A stretch of 64,000 nt of DNA from Phalacrocorax aristotelis (taxonomy: Eukaryota > Chordata > Aves > Suliformes > Phalacrocoracidae), in assembly GCF_949628215.1 (NCBI RefSeq), contig NC_134277.1, positions 54,446,918 to 54,510,917 on the forward strand. Direction: 5' to 3'. A model generated the notes under the pieces. It saw only the letters and a program-made list of their open reading frames with translations. It had not been told where the DNA came from and did not search any database. Position 1 is the first letter of the stretch; each line of letters starts with the position of its first letter. Positions 13,701 to 25,000 of the stretch are shown here, piece after piece. The translations under genes and the position numbers were made by a program.

Positions 13701-16700
13701 ACTGCAGGCACTCAAAGCCCGTAACTACAAGCAGCTAATTTACATGCTAACACTATAAGCAGCTCTGGAAAATTACAGATGAGAAAGAAAAATTTAACAA
13801 GATATGAAAGTATGGCTGCTCTCACCGTAGGGTCTGAGCATATTGATTTTGGTGAGTAACACCACAAAAATATTATGTGAGGTTGATAAGTTTTATGACA
13901 CGAGACATCATGGCTGGGGACTCTCTGTGGGAGAAGAAGAAAGGGAAGAAGATGCCTTTTCAAGTAATAGTTGTGAGATTTGCCAATTGGTTATTTTCTC
14001 CAACTGGTTACTTATTTTCTTCTCTACATTCCCAGCCCTCGTGTCATTAAGACTTATATAATGAAAAAATAGAGACATGCTTTAAACAGCAAGTTTGCCA
14101 GATCAAGAATCAAGAGAGCTACCTAAGTTATCTTCCACTGTGATAACACGTGAACATTTGAAAGGTAAAAGAAATGATGCTTAAACGATAATGAAGTTTT
14201 CCAGAGAGTAGCACCGTTACCACGGCAGAAAGCTAACATTAGCTTACGTGATTAGTTTGACTACCTTAAATCTGCACAATGACCCCACTTCGCTGTGCCT
14301 GAATTAATGCTGCTATTTAGATTTTTTAAGCAATGTATAAACATGCAGCAGGAAGCATTTCAAAAGCTTCATGCCTGTGTTTAAGCTTTTACTACTTCCA
14401 TTTCCTCAAATTCCTTTTATAATTTAAATGACTTTTTTTTCCCAGATAAAAGGCAGCACGGGGAAAAATAATTAAAAAGAAAAAAGGCTTGTGCCTCTTT
14501 GCCTGCTAAAATATCCTGGAAAGCAGCCAGTGGCTAGATATCACTAGGGAAATGATGTCAAACTTTCCTTCGAAGACTGTACATATCACTTCCACAACAC
14601 ACCGAGCCTCCTAACAGTCCCAGATCCTCAAATCCCTCAAATATTTTACTGAGTGATCTCTCTGTTTGCTCCATCTTTTTTTTTTCCCGGCAAACATTTC
14701 CCTTAAAATGCACAACTCTCTGCATAACGCATTCACTTTCAGCTGCACAAATATTCCTACTCCCAAGCAAGGATGGAAAATATTTAAATTAGCTGCTGAC
14801 AAATTCTATTACACCCACCAAAACATAATTAAGACGTTAAGACTAATAACATAATAGGTTCCAAGAAACCCCAAAAAGTGGTATTTTGTAGCAACTGACA
14901 AAGCTCGGCAATAACTCTGCAATGGACTTAAAAGAGAGGAGCGGTTTTTTTGCCAAAAATAAACCTAAAATTAAGAAAACATTAATGCTAAGCAGAGAAC
15001 TGAACAAAAGCAGTGAACAGACCATTCAGCTCTGCAGGACTGACTTTGCAGATTCCTTAAAACTAAGCAAAATTAGTTTCTGTTAGTGGAATTTACCAAA
15101 TTATCAGCAGATGACTAGGCAATTAAATTCATACTTAAAAATGCAAATAATTTTATGGCCATGGAAATAAAAATGCAAATACTGATGGGGGGGAAGAATA
15201 AACAGGCACATTAGTTAATTTATGTGACACAGTCATGACTACTACGACTTTTTCAACAGCCTGTTAACGAGAAGAGCCGTGTTACTACCTTCTACTTGGA
15301 AATAGAGAAAAAAAAAATTAAACCTCAAGAACGTTTTCAGCAGCTGAAGAAGAAACAAAGTAAAACTGCCTTTAGTTCAACACCCGGAGTATTTTCTGGA
15401 CCGATTTCTAGTAGCATTTGACCTAAGTGATGCTGGTAAACACTTCCATAAACTTTAACAAAAAAAAAAGTTAGCAGCTCTGACAGGTAGAAGAATGGGC
15501 TTTCTGATAGGCTAATTTTAGTATAGATTGACTGACTTTAACTTGTGTGCACAGAACACTAAAGATTTTATGACAAATACTCCAAAATATTTCTTCCATT
15601 TACCTATGTAACATAAAAGCCTCCTAATTTTCCATTGTCTTAACATGAGAGACCACTGCCATCAACCTTAAAAAAAAGGCCAGAGTAAGCAAATAACAAA
15701 AATGTATGTCAACGTGAGCTGCCACCCAGAAAAAAAACAGCCAGCTGAACAAACCTGATTTTTTGCACCCTTTTGAAATGAAGACGGCCATACAAGTACC
15801 CAAGTTAGATTAGACTATCATCACGTCGTGGCTGAACCACCAAAACCAGCACGCGTCTGTATCACTTAATTACTGATATTTAGAGGACCCAAAGAGATAA
15901 ATGCTGTACAGTTCTGCACAGCCTGTTCCTGCCCCAAATAATTCAGAGCCACGCGAAGGAACTTGGAATTAAACCAGAGCCAACACCTGGGGAGCCCCTC
16001 CAGGTGCCCGGCCTCAGTGCAGAAATGTGCTGGTACAGCTCAGCGTACAAGTAAGCCCAGTACTTATCTGCAGAAATCAGAAACACATTTCTGAACGCAT
16101 GGCTGGTTTTCCGATTGTTGCATATTTGTAAAATGAGCAGTGAGGATGCTGCCTTTCTTCGTCTGCCCTCACATCTGCAGCTAAGGCTTATTTTCCGAGA
16201 CTGTCAGCTGCCAATGAGTTCGCTGTCCTTGCTTTGCTCTTTCACTGAAACTGCACCAACGCCAGCTGAACCTCCAGCTACCGCATCCCGCGCTTCATCG
16301 GAGGAGGGCTGGTGAAGTGGCACTAGCGGCGTTCTGAAGTGCAGTCAGCTCCAGAGGAAGAGCTGAGCTTACTTTGACAGAGAGTTATTTCCCTAAGGCT
16401 GTAGATTTTCCTTGAAGCACAAGGAAGATCACCGGGATTACTGAAAACACATTTTGCTTTTTCTTCTCCAGTAATAAGTGGCGATGAATGAAGCAAGAAA
16501 AAACAAACAAGCTGTCAGCAACATCAGCATCCTTCACAATCTCCTGATCCCACTATTTAGGCTTCGCGATCCTGAAATAACAGCAGGAAAGCGGCCAGAC
16601 ACTTTGCTGTGCATAGGTCGCATTTACTCAAGGGTCAGTTATCCAAAAATTTCTACGTAAGCACAGCCTGATAATTCTTGTATTTCTGGTAAAGATAATG

Positions 16701-17603
16701 ATTCAGAAAGTTTGCATCCTAGTAGGTTTGAGCCTGGAGAAAACGTAGGAAACGTACAGTACGAGACAGGCAGGAAATCACCAAATACTGTGACTGACTG
16801 CGGTACCGTAAGCGCTCCCGTTTACCAGGCTAACCGAACATCCTTACGGTCTTCTTGCCTCCTGGAGCAGAGAGCTCCCGCTTGGCACCTTGGCGGAGCA
16901 GCTGGAAGAACGCGGTGGGGGTCCGTCAGGGCAGGTAAACTGCTGTGAAGCGGACCCCGCCACTGCAGAGGTCTTGCCCCCAGCCCCCAGCAGTCGCACC
17001 GCGGCCCTTTGCCCTTTCGTGTTTCAAAGGCACCTCCCCCTGGCGGCCCGTACATCCCGAGCCCTCGCTCCTACAGCATCGCCCGGCTCGCCGCAAGGCG
17101 AGGCGCAATGACCGGTCGCCCCAAAAGGGCTGGTGGGCCACGGCGAGTCGCACCCAAGGAGGAGCAGCGGGACCCGAACCGAACCTCAACCACAACCTCC
17201 ACCCAAGCGCCACGACCCACAGAAAAGACCCTCGTGGGGGACAGCGCCCCGTCCTCTCCCCTGGGAGGGCCCTCGCACGAATCCAGCCCCGGCGTGGGGT
17301 GGGGTGGGGTGGGGGTTCACCCCGCGGGGTTTGCCGCAAGCCAGACCTGGAGTCGAAGCGAGTGCCGTCGGGGAAGGCGCCGAGGTAGTGGTACCGCACG
17401 AAGTCGCCGGGCCGCACGGCCCGCGGGCAGCTCTCGGGCACGAAGCGCCGCTCGACGCGGAGCTCGGCGTCGGCCGCGGGGGTCTCGGCGGCGGGCACCG
17501 GCGGCGCCTGGCACGCCGCCCAGCTCACCAGCAGCGCCGCCGGCACCAGCAGCAGCGCCCCGCAGCCGGGGCCCCGCCGCCGCACGGCCGCCGGCCCCGC
17601 CAT
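1601..17603 (-). CDS. FKBP9: FKBP9 gene, ten coding exons: ER peptidyl-prolyl isomerase
   Basis: Complete gene read on the minus strand. Coding exons: 17347-17603, 13312-13457, 12525-12714, 11694-11839, 10268-10457, 8300-8445, 6908-7094, 5246-5391, 3535-3698 and 1601-1783. They total 1,755 nt, or 584 residues plus stop, against about 570 in human FKBP9 (from memory). All joins keep frame and use GT/AG. The protein has a hydrophobic signal peptide (about residues 13-31), four FKBP-type PPIase domains (about 60-150, 172-262, 284-374, 395-486), EF-hand loops at 513-524 and 558-569, and C-terminal HDEL at 581-584, the ER retrieval signal. Asn-X-Thr/Ser sites follow YHY in domains 2-4 but not domain 1. 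Family role: cis-trans isomerisation of prolyl bonds in secretory proteins in the ER lumen. HDEL and the match along the whole length favour FKBP9 over its paralogue FKBP10. Confidence 0.96.
3535..3698 (-). CDS. FKBP9: FKBP9 coding exon 9 (end of PPIase domain 4, EF-hand 1)
   Basis: 164 nt, acceptor TGTGACAG, donor GTAAGC. Encodes [19 protein letters not shown] and the first EF-hand loop [12 protein letters not shown] (residues 513-524), with D/N/D at loop positions 1, 3 and 5, Gly at 6 and Glu at 12. Ends on a complete codon. Confidence 0.95.
5246..5391 (-). CDS. FKBP9: FKBP9 coding exon 8 (rest of PPIase domain 4)
   Basis: 146 nt, acceptor CTCTCCAG, donor GTAAGTG. Encodes [42 protein letters not shown]; the last of the four matching exons. 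Confidence 0.95.
6908..7094 (-). CDS. FKBP9: FKBP9 coding exon 7 (linker and start of PPIase domain 4)
   Basis: 187 nt, one codon shorter than exons 3 and 5. Acceptor TTATTTAG, donor GTAAGTG. Encodes [20 protein letters not shown], then [22 protein letters not shown]. Contains an NAS site. Confidence 0.95.
8300..8445 (-). CDS. FKBP9: FKBP9 coding exon 6 (rest of PPIase domain 3)
   Basis: 146 nt, acceptor TTCCATAG, donor GTGAGC. Encodes [43 protein letters not shown], the third repeat of the 146-nt exon. Confidence 0.95.
10268..10457 (-). CDS. FKBP9: FKBP9 coding exon 5 (linker and start of PPIase domain 3)
   Basis: 190 nt. Encodes [24 protein letters not shown] and then [20 protein letters not shown]. 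The exon itself begins GTAAGGAG straight after the acceptor TAG, so its first bases resemble a donor. The true donor is GTAACC. Contains an NGT site. Confidence 0.94.
11694..11839 (-). CDS. FKBP9: FKBP9 coding exon 4 (rest of PPIase domain 2)
   Basis: 146 nt, acceptor TTTTTAG, donor GTAAAG. Encodes [35 protein letters not shown] and LAYGEEGDG, with the same exon length and phase as exons 2, 6 and 8. Confidence 0.95.
12525..12714 (-). CDS. FKBP9: FKBP9 coding exon 3 (linker and start of PPIase domain 2)
   Basis: 190 nt, acceptor TTTGCAG, donor GTACGC. Encodes [19 protein letters not shown], closing domain 1, then [19 protein letters not shown] and DGTLFDS, opening domain 2. Contains a potential N-glycosylation site (NGT). 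Confidence 0.95.
13312..13457 (-). CDS. FKBP9: FKBP9 coding exon 2 (rest of PPIase domain 1)
   Basis: 146 nt between acceptor CTTTAG and donor GTAAGCG. Encodes [21 protein letters not shown], the NERRF strand, and the [13 protein letters not shown] loop. It is the first of four 146-nt exons that each finish one PPIase repeat. Confidence 0.95.
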
Positions 17604-17950
17604 GGAGGGCCGCGAACGGGGGCAGCCGCGGGCTGAGCTGGGCAGCGAGGGGAGGGAGGGAGGGAACCCGCCCGGCCCCGCTCCTCCTCCCGCCGCTGCA
17701 AACGTGGATCAAGAGCTCCCACCCGGGACGTGGGAGGAGCAGCTTCGGCTCCCCCCGCCTCCGCGTGTCCGTCCCGTCCCCTCCCGCGGCCCTCCACGGC
17801 GGAGGGGGGGGGGGGGCGGCGGTGCGACGTGGCGCGGTCCCCGGGCCGCCCCCCTCCCCTTCCTGAGGCGGCCCTGAGGCGGCCCGGGGGGCGGGCGGGC
17901 CCCGAGCGGGGCCGGGCGATGTCACAACCCCCGCCCGATCACTAGGAGCT
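17300..17950 (-). promoter_or_regulatory. FKBP9: CpG island, FKBP9 promoter and first exon
   Basis: Very GC- and CpG-rich stretch that includes FKBP9 exon 1 (ATG at 17603) and its upstream flank, against AT-rich surroundings. It ends near a G-run at about 17,805-17,815. No clear TATA box is seen; a CpG-island promoter fits a widely expressed ER gene. The start site is not fixed. Long open frames here on both strands reflect lack of AT-rich stop codons. Confidence 0.75.
17347..17603 (-). CDS. FKBP9: FKBP9 coding exon 1 (signal peptide, start of PPIase domain 1)
   Basis: Starts at the ATG read from 17603 ([10 protein letters not shown]...), followed by a Leu/Val/Ala-rich signal sequence, then [11 protein letters not shown] and [13 protein letters not shown] of PPIase domain 1. 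It ends after DS plus AG of the next Ser codon. The donor is GTCTGG, a weak match to consensus, but no better in-frame donor is visible. The exon lies inside the CpG island. Confidence 0.9.
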
Positions 17951-18107
17951 TTTGGGAGCGGCGCTGGATACCCCGGGACGGGCTTTTCGTGCACGACGAT
18001 TAGTGCCGGAGCTCTGTCAGCGGGGCTTTTGGCTACGGCGCCTGCAGCAGGGCACGTCCGCTCCCGGCGCGGCTGGGAGCCTTTGTAGACTTAAAACCCC
18101 ATCCTGT

Positions 18108-18980
18108 TTGCAGGTGACACCAAACCGAGTGGGAGTGTCGGTGTGCTCGAGGGTAGGAAGGCTCTGCAGAAGGTCCTGGACAGGCTGGATCGATGGGCTG
18201 AGGCCAACTCTATGTGGTTTAACAAGGCCAAGTGCCGGGTCCTGCACTTGGGTCACAACAACCCCATGCAACGCTACAGGCTTGGGAAGAGTGGCTGGAG
18301 AGCTGCCCAATGGAGAAGGACCTGGGGGTGCTGGTTGACAGCCAGCTGAACATGAGCCAGCAGTGTGCCCAGGTGGCCAAGGCGGCCAACAGCATCCTGG
18401 CTTGTAACAGGAATAGTGTGGCCAGCAGGAGCAGGGAAGTGGTCGTGCCCCTGTACTCAGCAATGGTGAGGCCGCACCTTGAATCCTGTGTTGGGTTTTG
18501 GGCCCCTCAGTACAAGAAGGACATTGAGGTGCTGGAGCATGTCCAGAGAAGGGCAACGGAGCTGGTGAAGGGTCTGGAGAGCAGGTCTTATGAGGAGTGG
18601 CTGAGGGAGCTGGGGTTGTTCAGTCTGGAGAAGAGGAGGCTGAGGGGAGACCTTACCGCTCTCTACAACTACCTGAAAGGAGGTTGTAGCAAGGTGGGGG
18701 TTGGTCTCTTCTCCCAGGTCACTAGCAATAGGACGAGAGGAAATTGCATCAGGGGAGGTTTAGGTTGGATATTAGGAAAAATGTCTTTCCTGAAAGAGTG
18801 GTCGGGCATTGGAACAGGCTGCCCAGAGAGGTGGTGAAGTCACCACCCCTGGAGGTGTTCAAAAACATGTAGATGTGGCACTTTGGGACATGGTTTGGGA
18901 GGCACGGTGGTGTTGGGTTGATGGTTGGACTTGGTGATCTTAGAGGTCTTTTCCAACCTTAATGATTCTATGATTCTATA
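18108..18980 (+). mobile_element. CR1 LINE, 5'-truncated (end of reverse transcriptase ORF and 3' UTR)
   Basis: Encodes the terminal part of the CR1 ORF2 product in sense: [36 protein letters not shown] and [15 protein letters not shown]. The 3' end has GGCACGGTGGTGTTGGG and a terminal ATTCTATGATTCTAT octamer-type repeat at 18,963-18,980. The endonuclease, most of the RT and the rest of the 5' side are missing, as is usual for CR1 insertions. The coding part is disrupted in its final portion. It is in the spacer upstream of FKBP9, antisense to it. Confidence 0.95.
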
Positions 18981-19371
18981 AATGTTCCATTTTATATCAA
19001 AACTCTAAAGATATGAGTTTGTCTTGGCATCTACTGCTGTCGCAGGTATTTGCGATACCCTGTCAGGGAAACTTTGCAAATGACACTGTAAAAAGAGGAC
19101 CTGACAAGCACCCAGTGAGACACTAGTGTCGCAGTCAGCCAGCCGTCTATCCCCTTTTCCTCTCTCGTTGATCTTGCATGCACCAGCGAGGAGGAACATA
19201 GGTTTGTTCTCAGTTATGGAGAACTAGAGATACTGCAAAATGAAACAATGGTGCTTCTTGGTTTCAGTGTTCTGAGGACTGGCCGCACTGCAGTTTGCCT
19301 CTGACTTTGGAAAGGGAGAAAAACAGCAAATCGAATGCCAGTGACATATCTAGTGACCAGGGGTGCTTCTG

Positions 19372-19635
19372 CTAGGTAACAAGAGATAGGATGAGAGGAG
19401 ATGGCCCCAAGCTGTGCCAGGGGAGGTTTAGATTGGATATTAGGAAATATTACTTCACTGAAAGGGTTGTCAGTGATTGGAACAGGCTGCCCAGGGAAGT
19501 GGCTGAGTCACCATCCCTGGGGGCGTTTAAAAGACATTTGGATGTGGCACTTAGGGACATGGTTTAGCGGTGACCTTGGCAGTGATAGGTTTACAGTTGG
19601 ACTCGATGGTCTTTTCCAACCTATACGATTCTGTG
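19372..19635 (+). mobile_element. CR1 LINE 3' end, short 5'-truncated copy
   Basis: About 260 nt matching the same CR1 3' region (GATTGGAACAGGCTGCCCAG, GTGGCACTTAGGGACATGG, TTTTCCAACCTATACGATTC). It is separate from the 18.1-kb copy but on the same strand and 0.4 kb away. The terminal repeat is degenerate (ATTCTGTGTGTATTCTA), which suggests an older copy. The source subfamily may differ. Confidence 0.93.
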
Positions 19636-21974
19636 TGTATTCTAGCTGGTTTCAGTGAAGAAGCATGGGAAGAGCTAAGTATCTGCACATGAAGCATCAA
19701 ACCCTGAGCAAGATGAAGTTAAATAATACAATATTTTTGAAAAGCATTGAATTTTATGGCAGCAGGTTTGGGGCACTTGGTTGGAAATGCAGGCACACCT
19801 AGGGATATAAGTTATTTCAGAAACATCAATGGTAAGATTTTGTCATTGATAAATTAAGAAACAAGCCTAACTCACACACAGGTGGATGGCTTGCGCAAAG
19901 GAACCACTAGAATCAGGGCAGCTGATGTGGCAGTAAATGCCTGAGCATCGCGGTTGGGGGACAGTGGCTCACGGGCCCAGCTCCCCATTCTTTGCGCACC
20001 CGCCACCCAGCTGTATCGCCCAGCAACAGAAGGGACACAGCCAAATCAAATATTTTTAAAGTGCTTTCAGAAATGATCTTGTATAAGACTGACGTACTGC
20101 TAGGAAGTGGCTGCTGCTCGATGACCTAACTGGTGAAAAAAGTTAGCAACTCTGGCAGCTATTTAAAGATAAGCAGATCTGCGGTTACAAATGACATCCT
20201 CCTTCCAACAACAGCTACGCTGCACGTTCCGAATCAGCCCTGCAAAGTATCCTTTAAACAAGCTGTGTAAAATTGTCAGTTGCCCAGGTTTAAATAGCTT
20301 ATTTTGATGTTGGTTTGTATGGACCACACTTTATTTGCTTAAGGAGAACTCATAGTTCACCAATGGAGTATGTTGATAAAGCTTACCCTGTGTTTGGCGC
20401 TTCTTTTTGCCAGGCAGTGACAGAGTCTTTATTTATACCCATTTATTTAAGAAGTTCTATGTCTTCAAAACAATTCCTTGGACTCTTAATGTTTATGCAG
20501 CTTTGTACTCATTACTGGTCACCTCTGTCAATAACAGTTCTCCACCTCTGATGATTACACTACCATCGTCTCCAGACTGCCGTAAGCGTTACCGGTTTTA
20601 TTAACTCCTAAAAGAGCCACTTGTCCGTTCTGGGTTACCAAAGCTGTGTGCTTCCTGCCTCCGCTCCGTCTGCTCTGTAGCTGATGCACTCTGTAAGCAC
20701 ACACAGAGCTCAAGATAGCTGTCAGCCAGGCAGGTGCATTGCTTTTCATTCTCCTAGTTGTGTTCAGGGAGCGCAAAGGTAGCAGAATCAAAAGCTGTCC
20801 AGTATTTTCCTTAGAAATGTCATTTTTAACATTTTGCTGTTTTTTTCAAAGTGTGCACACGCACACGCACACCCCCCCAATTCTTATTTATATGCCGGTT
20901 TGTTTGAACCCTAACCCAGCCTCCCCAGAAGTGTTTTGGGGATGCTGACCACTATCAGATTGCCTGTTCTTCAGTCAGCCCAGACACAGCAATGGCTAAT
21001 ACAGTGTGAGCAGGGAGATAAGCACAGACATGCATAAAGCTCCTAGAGAAGCTGGTCCTGGAGGGAGGATTATCCTTCTCAGGCTTAATAAGACAGTACA
21101 GCCAAGGTCCATTCTCCCTCCGAAAACTTAGCTTTCAGGAATGTCACAGGTCAGACATTAAATGGGGATTAAGCAGCTAGGATTCATGCCTTTGCACCTC
21201 CTTTTGGAGGATGCTGTGTGCCTCCTGTAATGCTCAAGGGGCTGCAGTTCTAGCTTTGGGCTACGCCATATCAAATTTAGCTATATCTCAAGGATTCAAT
21301 GCTGTTCCCAAGTCTTTTGAAGGGCAAGGAAGTAAAATGCCACCTCTCTTTCTCTACTTGTGTATCACAGCAGCGTTACTATTTGAGCTTGTCACACGGA
21401 GTAGAAATTCCAGAGCAAGAAGCTAGATATGAAAATTCCTTCTTACACTGCTGGTACAAATCGTGTCTCAGAAGCACCGAAGAAAGCTGAGGAGCGTGCT
21501 GCTAAGTCATTTCACATGAAGATTAATTTATGGTAACATGGGAAAAGGAAATAAAGCCTCAGCTTGAGCCTGAGGTAGGCAAGATACCACTGGCGTGTAA
21601 CTTGAGATGCTGTTCTGCTCCCTGGAATGTGCTTGAAGCCAAGTACCACGCAGTCATGAGATGGTGGGTCTAATGTAAATTAAAATGTTTGTAACACATT
21701 CAGTCACATAAACATACGAGAAGTTGCAACTAGTGAAATATTCTGCAGAGTAGCCATTGGACTTACCCAGTACTTAACCACTAACTGTTCTCAATTACCC
21801 ATCATACAGCTAAGATTACAGGCCTGAAGATTCAGTCCCTGCATGCCTGAAGTATATATTGTGTTGTGATATGGAGGTTTTCTAAAAAGGTAGCATGCCA
21901 AGACAGAAAAATATAGAGTGGATTTGCAATGTTTTCTAAATACTCTATCAATTATAGATCAAGAAAACCAGAGG

Positions 21975-22015
21975 TAGTCCTTTTTTTTTTTTTTTTTTTT
22001 TTCTCAGAAGGACTA
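21975..22015. repeat. T22 tract flanked by an 8-bp inverted repeat
   Basis: TAGTCCTT at 21,975-21,982 and AAGGACTA at 22,008-22,015 flank a run of 22 T. This could be an old retroposed poly(A) in reverse or a chance hairpin. No retrogene or SINE body was recognised beside it. Confidence 0.5.
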
Positions 22016-25000
22016 TGTCAAATACTGCAGCTTGCAGATACCTTGAAATTATGGCAGGCAAATTTAGAGACAAGTGAGATACTAAAAATAAATAAGTGAG
22101 ACTAATGGAGAAACGTAGCTTTTACTGATATAAAATCCAGTTTAAAAAAATATCAATCTGCTTCTAATCAGTAGGTAATATTCAGAAGGATCACAGTATA
22201 ATGCTGGTTTTGGCTGTATAATCTACAGGGGGATTATGTGAAGGGACTCTGAATTATTTTTATCTTCTGCAGTTTTCCACAGCTGTTCACCTCGGTATGT
22301 ACTCTCTTTTGAACTCCTAAGAAGCTCTTTAGAGAATAGTTTCGGGTTGCAACTAATGTGAAAGAACCACAGTGCTCTCTCTGCTGAGCTGAATTTCAAG
22401 TATGGAAAATAAGAACCTCCATTTTAACTCAACCCTAATTTCTCCTTCGAGAGGTGTGTAAAGTTGGTGGAGATTTTCAGGTACTTTGAAACAACCAATG
22501 AAGCACAGTGTATCAACACTGGTTTTAGGTATTAAATATGGCTAAACTATAGACATAAAACATTCTTAGTAAGTACTGGTTTTAGTAAACACCATCTTGA
22601 ACAAATACTATTTTATTTTATGCAGCTACATGATAAATTCAGAACAGGTGGAACCTGAGATAGCTCTTTGTACCTAAAATATTTTAATATAAGTCCTATC
22701 AGTGACACATGACTTAATTATGAGTAATTTACTGTCAGTGGTGTGACTCATGAGGGACTGACATGACCCTAAATACCTCCGGTGACCAAAGTGATGCAGG
22801 TGACTTGGTCTTCTTCCTCAATGGGCCATAAGAAATACTGTGACACAGAGCTCTTCACAGAGAGTCGCGCTGGCTTATCAGCCATGTCAGCGGGCTATTT
22901 AAAATGCAGGATTCAGTCTGATGTAGTACTGGCAGTGGTTTAGCAGTAAACACAGAAGTGCTCAGAGCATGAGAGAAATGGATACACTTTAAACTCCTGA
23001 TACTGCAGGTAGATTTCATTCACTCCAGTTCACCTTCAGTTTATCTCTACTCCACCCGCTATAGATGTTCCAGTGAAAGTCAAACAAATAGCAGGCAACG
23101 CTGTGAACCAGTACCCTCTTCCAGACCCTGCCGTGCCAGGAGAAAGTCTCACTTGCCCCAGGTACTCAGCAACTCCCTGTTGGAGGTCACAGCATAATAA
23201 GAGACACCAACAGAGCTGTCCTAATTAATGCTTATCAGCCTGTCATTCCAAATGTGCCACGCCAAATTATCATCCAAGTGATTTAGCAAATCCGGCTCAT
23301 TTTGACGGACGCCGGTTAGACAGCACTTACAAAAGCCCACCACCACTACAGATGAGGCAGTAGCTCCCAACAGCTGAACACAAGGATAGATGACAGTTGC
23401 TGCCGTCTTCCGCCAACACTGCTGCTGTTTGTAAGGTAAACGGCTGCCAAAAGCATAAGCCTAGAACACACGCTTTTGAACGCTTTTGAGGCATCGGTCA
23501 TGCCTTCTTTTGTGTTTGCATTGCAACTGTTGCAGCCTGTAGACTGCTAGAAGAGATCAAATAATTGTAGCAAGTCAAATCTGGGCCAAACTACTTTCTA
23601 ATTATGCTCGAGCAAGGGTGTGGGCCTTCAGCAAAGATGTGCCAGTGTAAAACTGCAAAAAAAACCTTATGCATTCAGGTTTTCCCACCATTGCTTGCAA
23701 CTATATATTTAAATGCTACCAATTTCCATTTGATGTTCATGCATTTATCAGGCAATATACATATGTAATGTGTTAGATATGAAAATGCCATTATCCTCAT
23801 TTCACAAAAAAAAAAGAAAGGGCTTTCAGACCTAAATACCCTTGAAAAATAGAGACCACAGAAGTTAAAACTCACTTTTTCACAAAAGCTGAAATTTCAA
23901 CCCAAGTAGGAAAACCAGTTACCAGATTTTCAGAAAAGTTCACCTATGGAGGGGTTAATTTTTAAAATCTGGTCAAAATCTGGACATACCTAATGTAACA
24001 TAAGTAGCTGGAGACAAAATGGGAAATGTGTTGGATAACAAATTATTGAAACTCACATGAGCTAAAGCATATTCTAAATATATTGCAGGTACCCACAAAG
24101 TCAGAGAATGGTTTTGAAACAATGGAGTGCTTATACTAAGCTTACACTAAGCTGCAGAAAGTCGTGGACATTCCTAACAAAGGATACATGTGGTTAAGAC
24201 ACAGCTTTTCGGTCTGTAGGTTTCTATAGGATCGTGCAGAAGCAGTAAGGAAGCCCACTGCACATTGGCCTAAATTCCCAATGAGCGGAGGTTTGCGTCT
24301 ACAATGGAAACGGTCTAGGAGACAGCACACCAAAGAAAACCAAACCAAACCCAGAAAACCAGTGAGCTAAACTTCAGCCTTCTGCCATACAAAATTTGGT
24401 AAACAGTGAGTCTCACTGAACTTTCATATGCAGCAGGCACACTTTCAAAACTGTGTTGCTCAAACTGTGCAGAAATGAGTGGTTCCTGCCACAAGGATCC
24501 CACTGATCTTCTTAAACCCATTAAAAACAAATACAGTCCAAAAATTTCTGATCGTTTGCCTGTTACAAAGGGTCTTCACTGTGTCAAAAGGGAGGGCAGA
24601 AGCATTACACATTTATTTGAAGACTAAAAAGCTTCTCAAGAAGCAGCACAGACACTAAGGTCTGAAAAGCAAATGGTCACAATTGGGTAACTAATTTAGC
24701 ATGCCAAAGTTTTATCATGCTCAATCTGTACCCTGTCTGCTAGAACTGTTACGGCTCTATAATTAAAAATAGTAATGTTTTGTTCCAACATTCTTTTAAA
24801 CAAAGCTGCCTTAATAAAGTTGGTTTGTAAATTAGGTGCAGACTACGACTCCCACCCAGAAAGACAGAACCCTTTTATCCCAGGTCCAGTCACCCCCCAC
24901 CCCCACATCCACCCGTCCCCTGCCTATAGCATTTTGCCTATAAAATGCCTCCTGGAAGCCATATTTATTGGGAGGAGAAGAGGAAATGGTTCCTCTGTAA

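Noticed and set aside
16926-17994. Long open frames (up to 285 codons) opposite FKBP9 exon 1
   Set aside because: Shadow frames of the CpG island; only the minus-strand frame with signal peptide and PPIase residues is real.
18232-18837. 201-codon frame
   Set aside because: Part of the CR1 reverse-transcriptase C-terminus, not a host gene.
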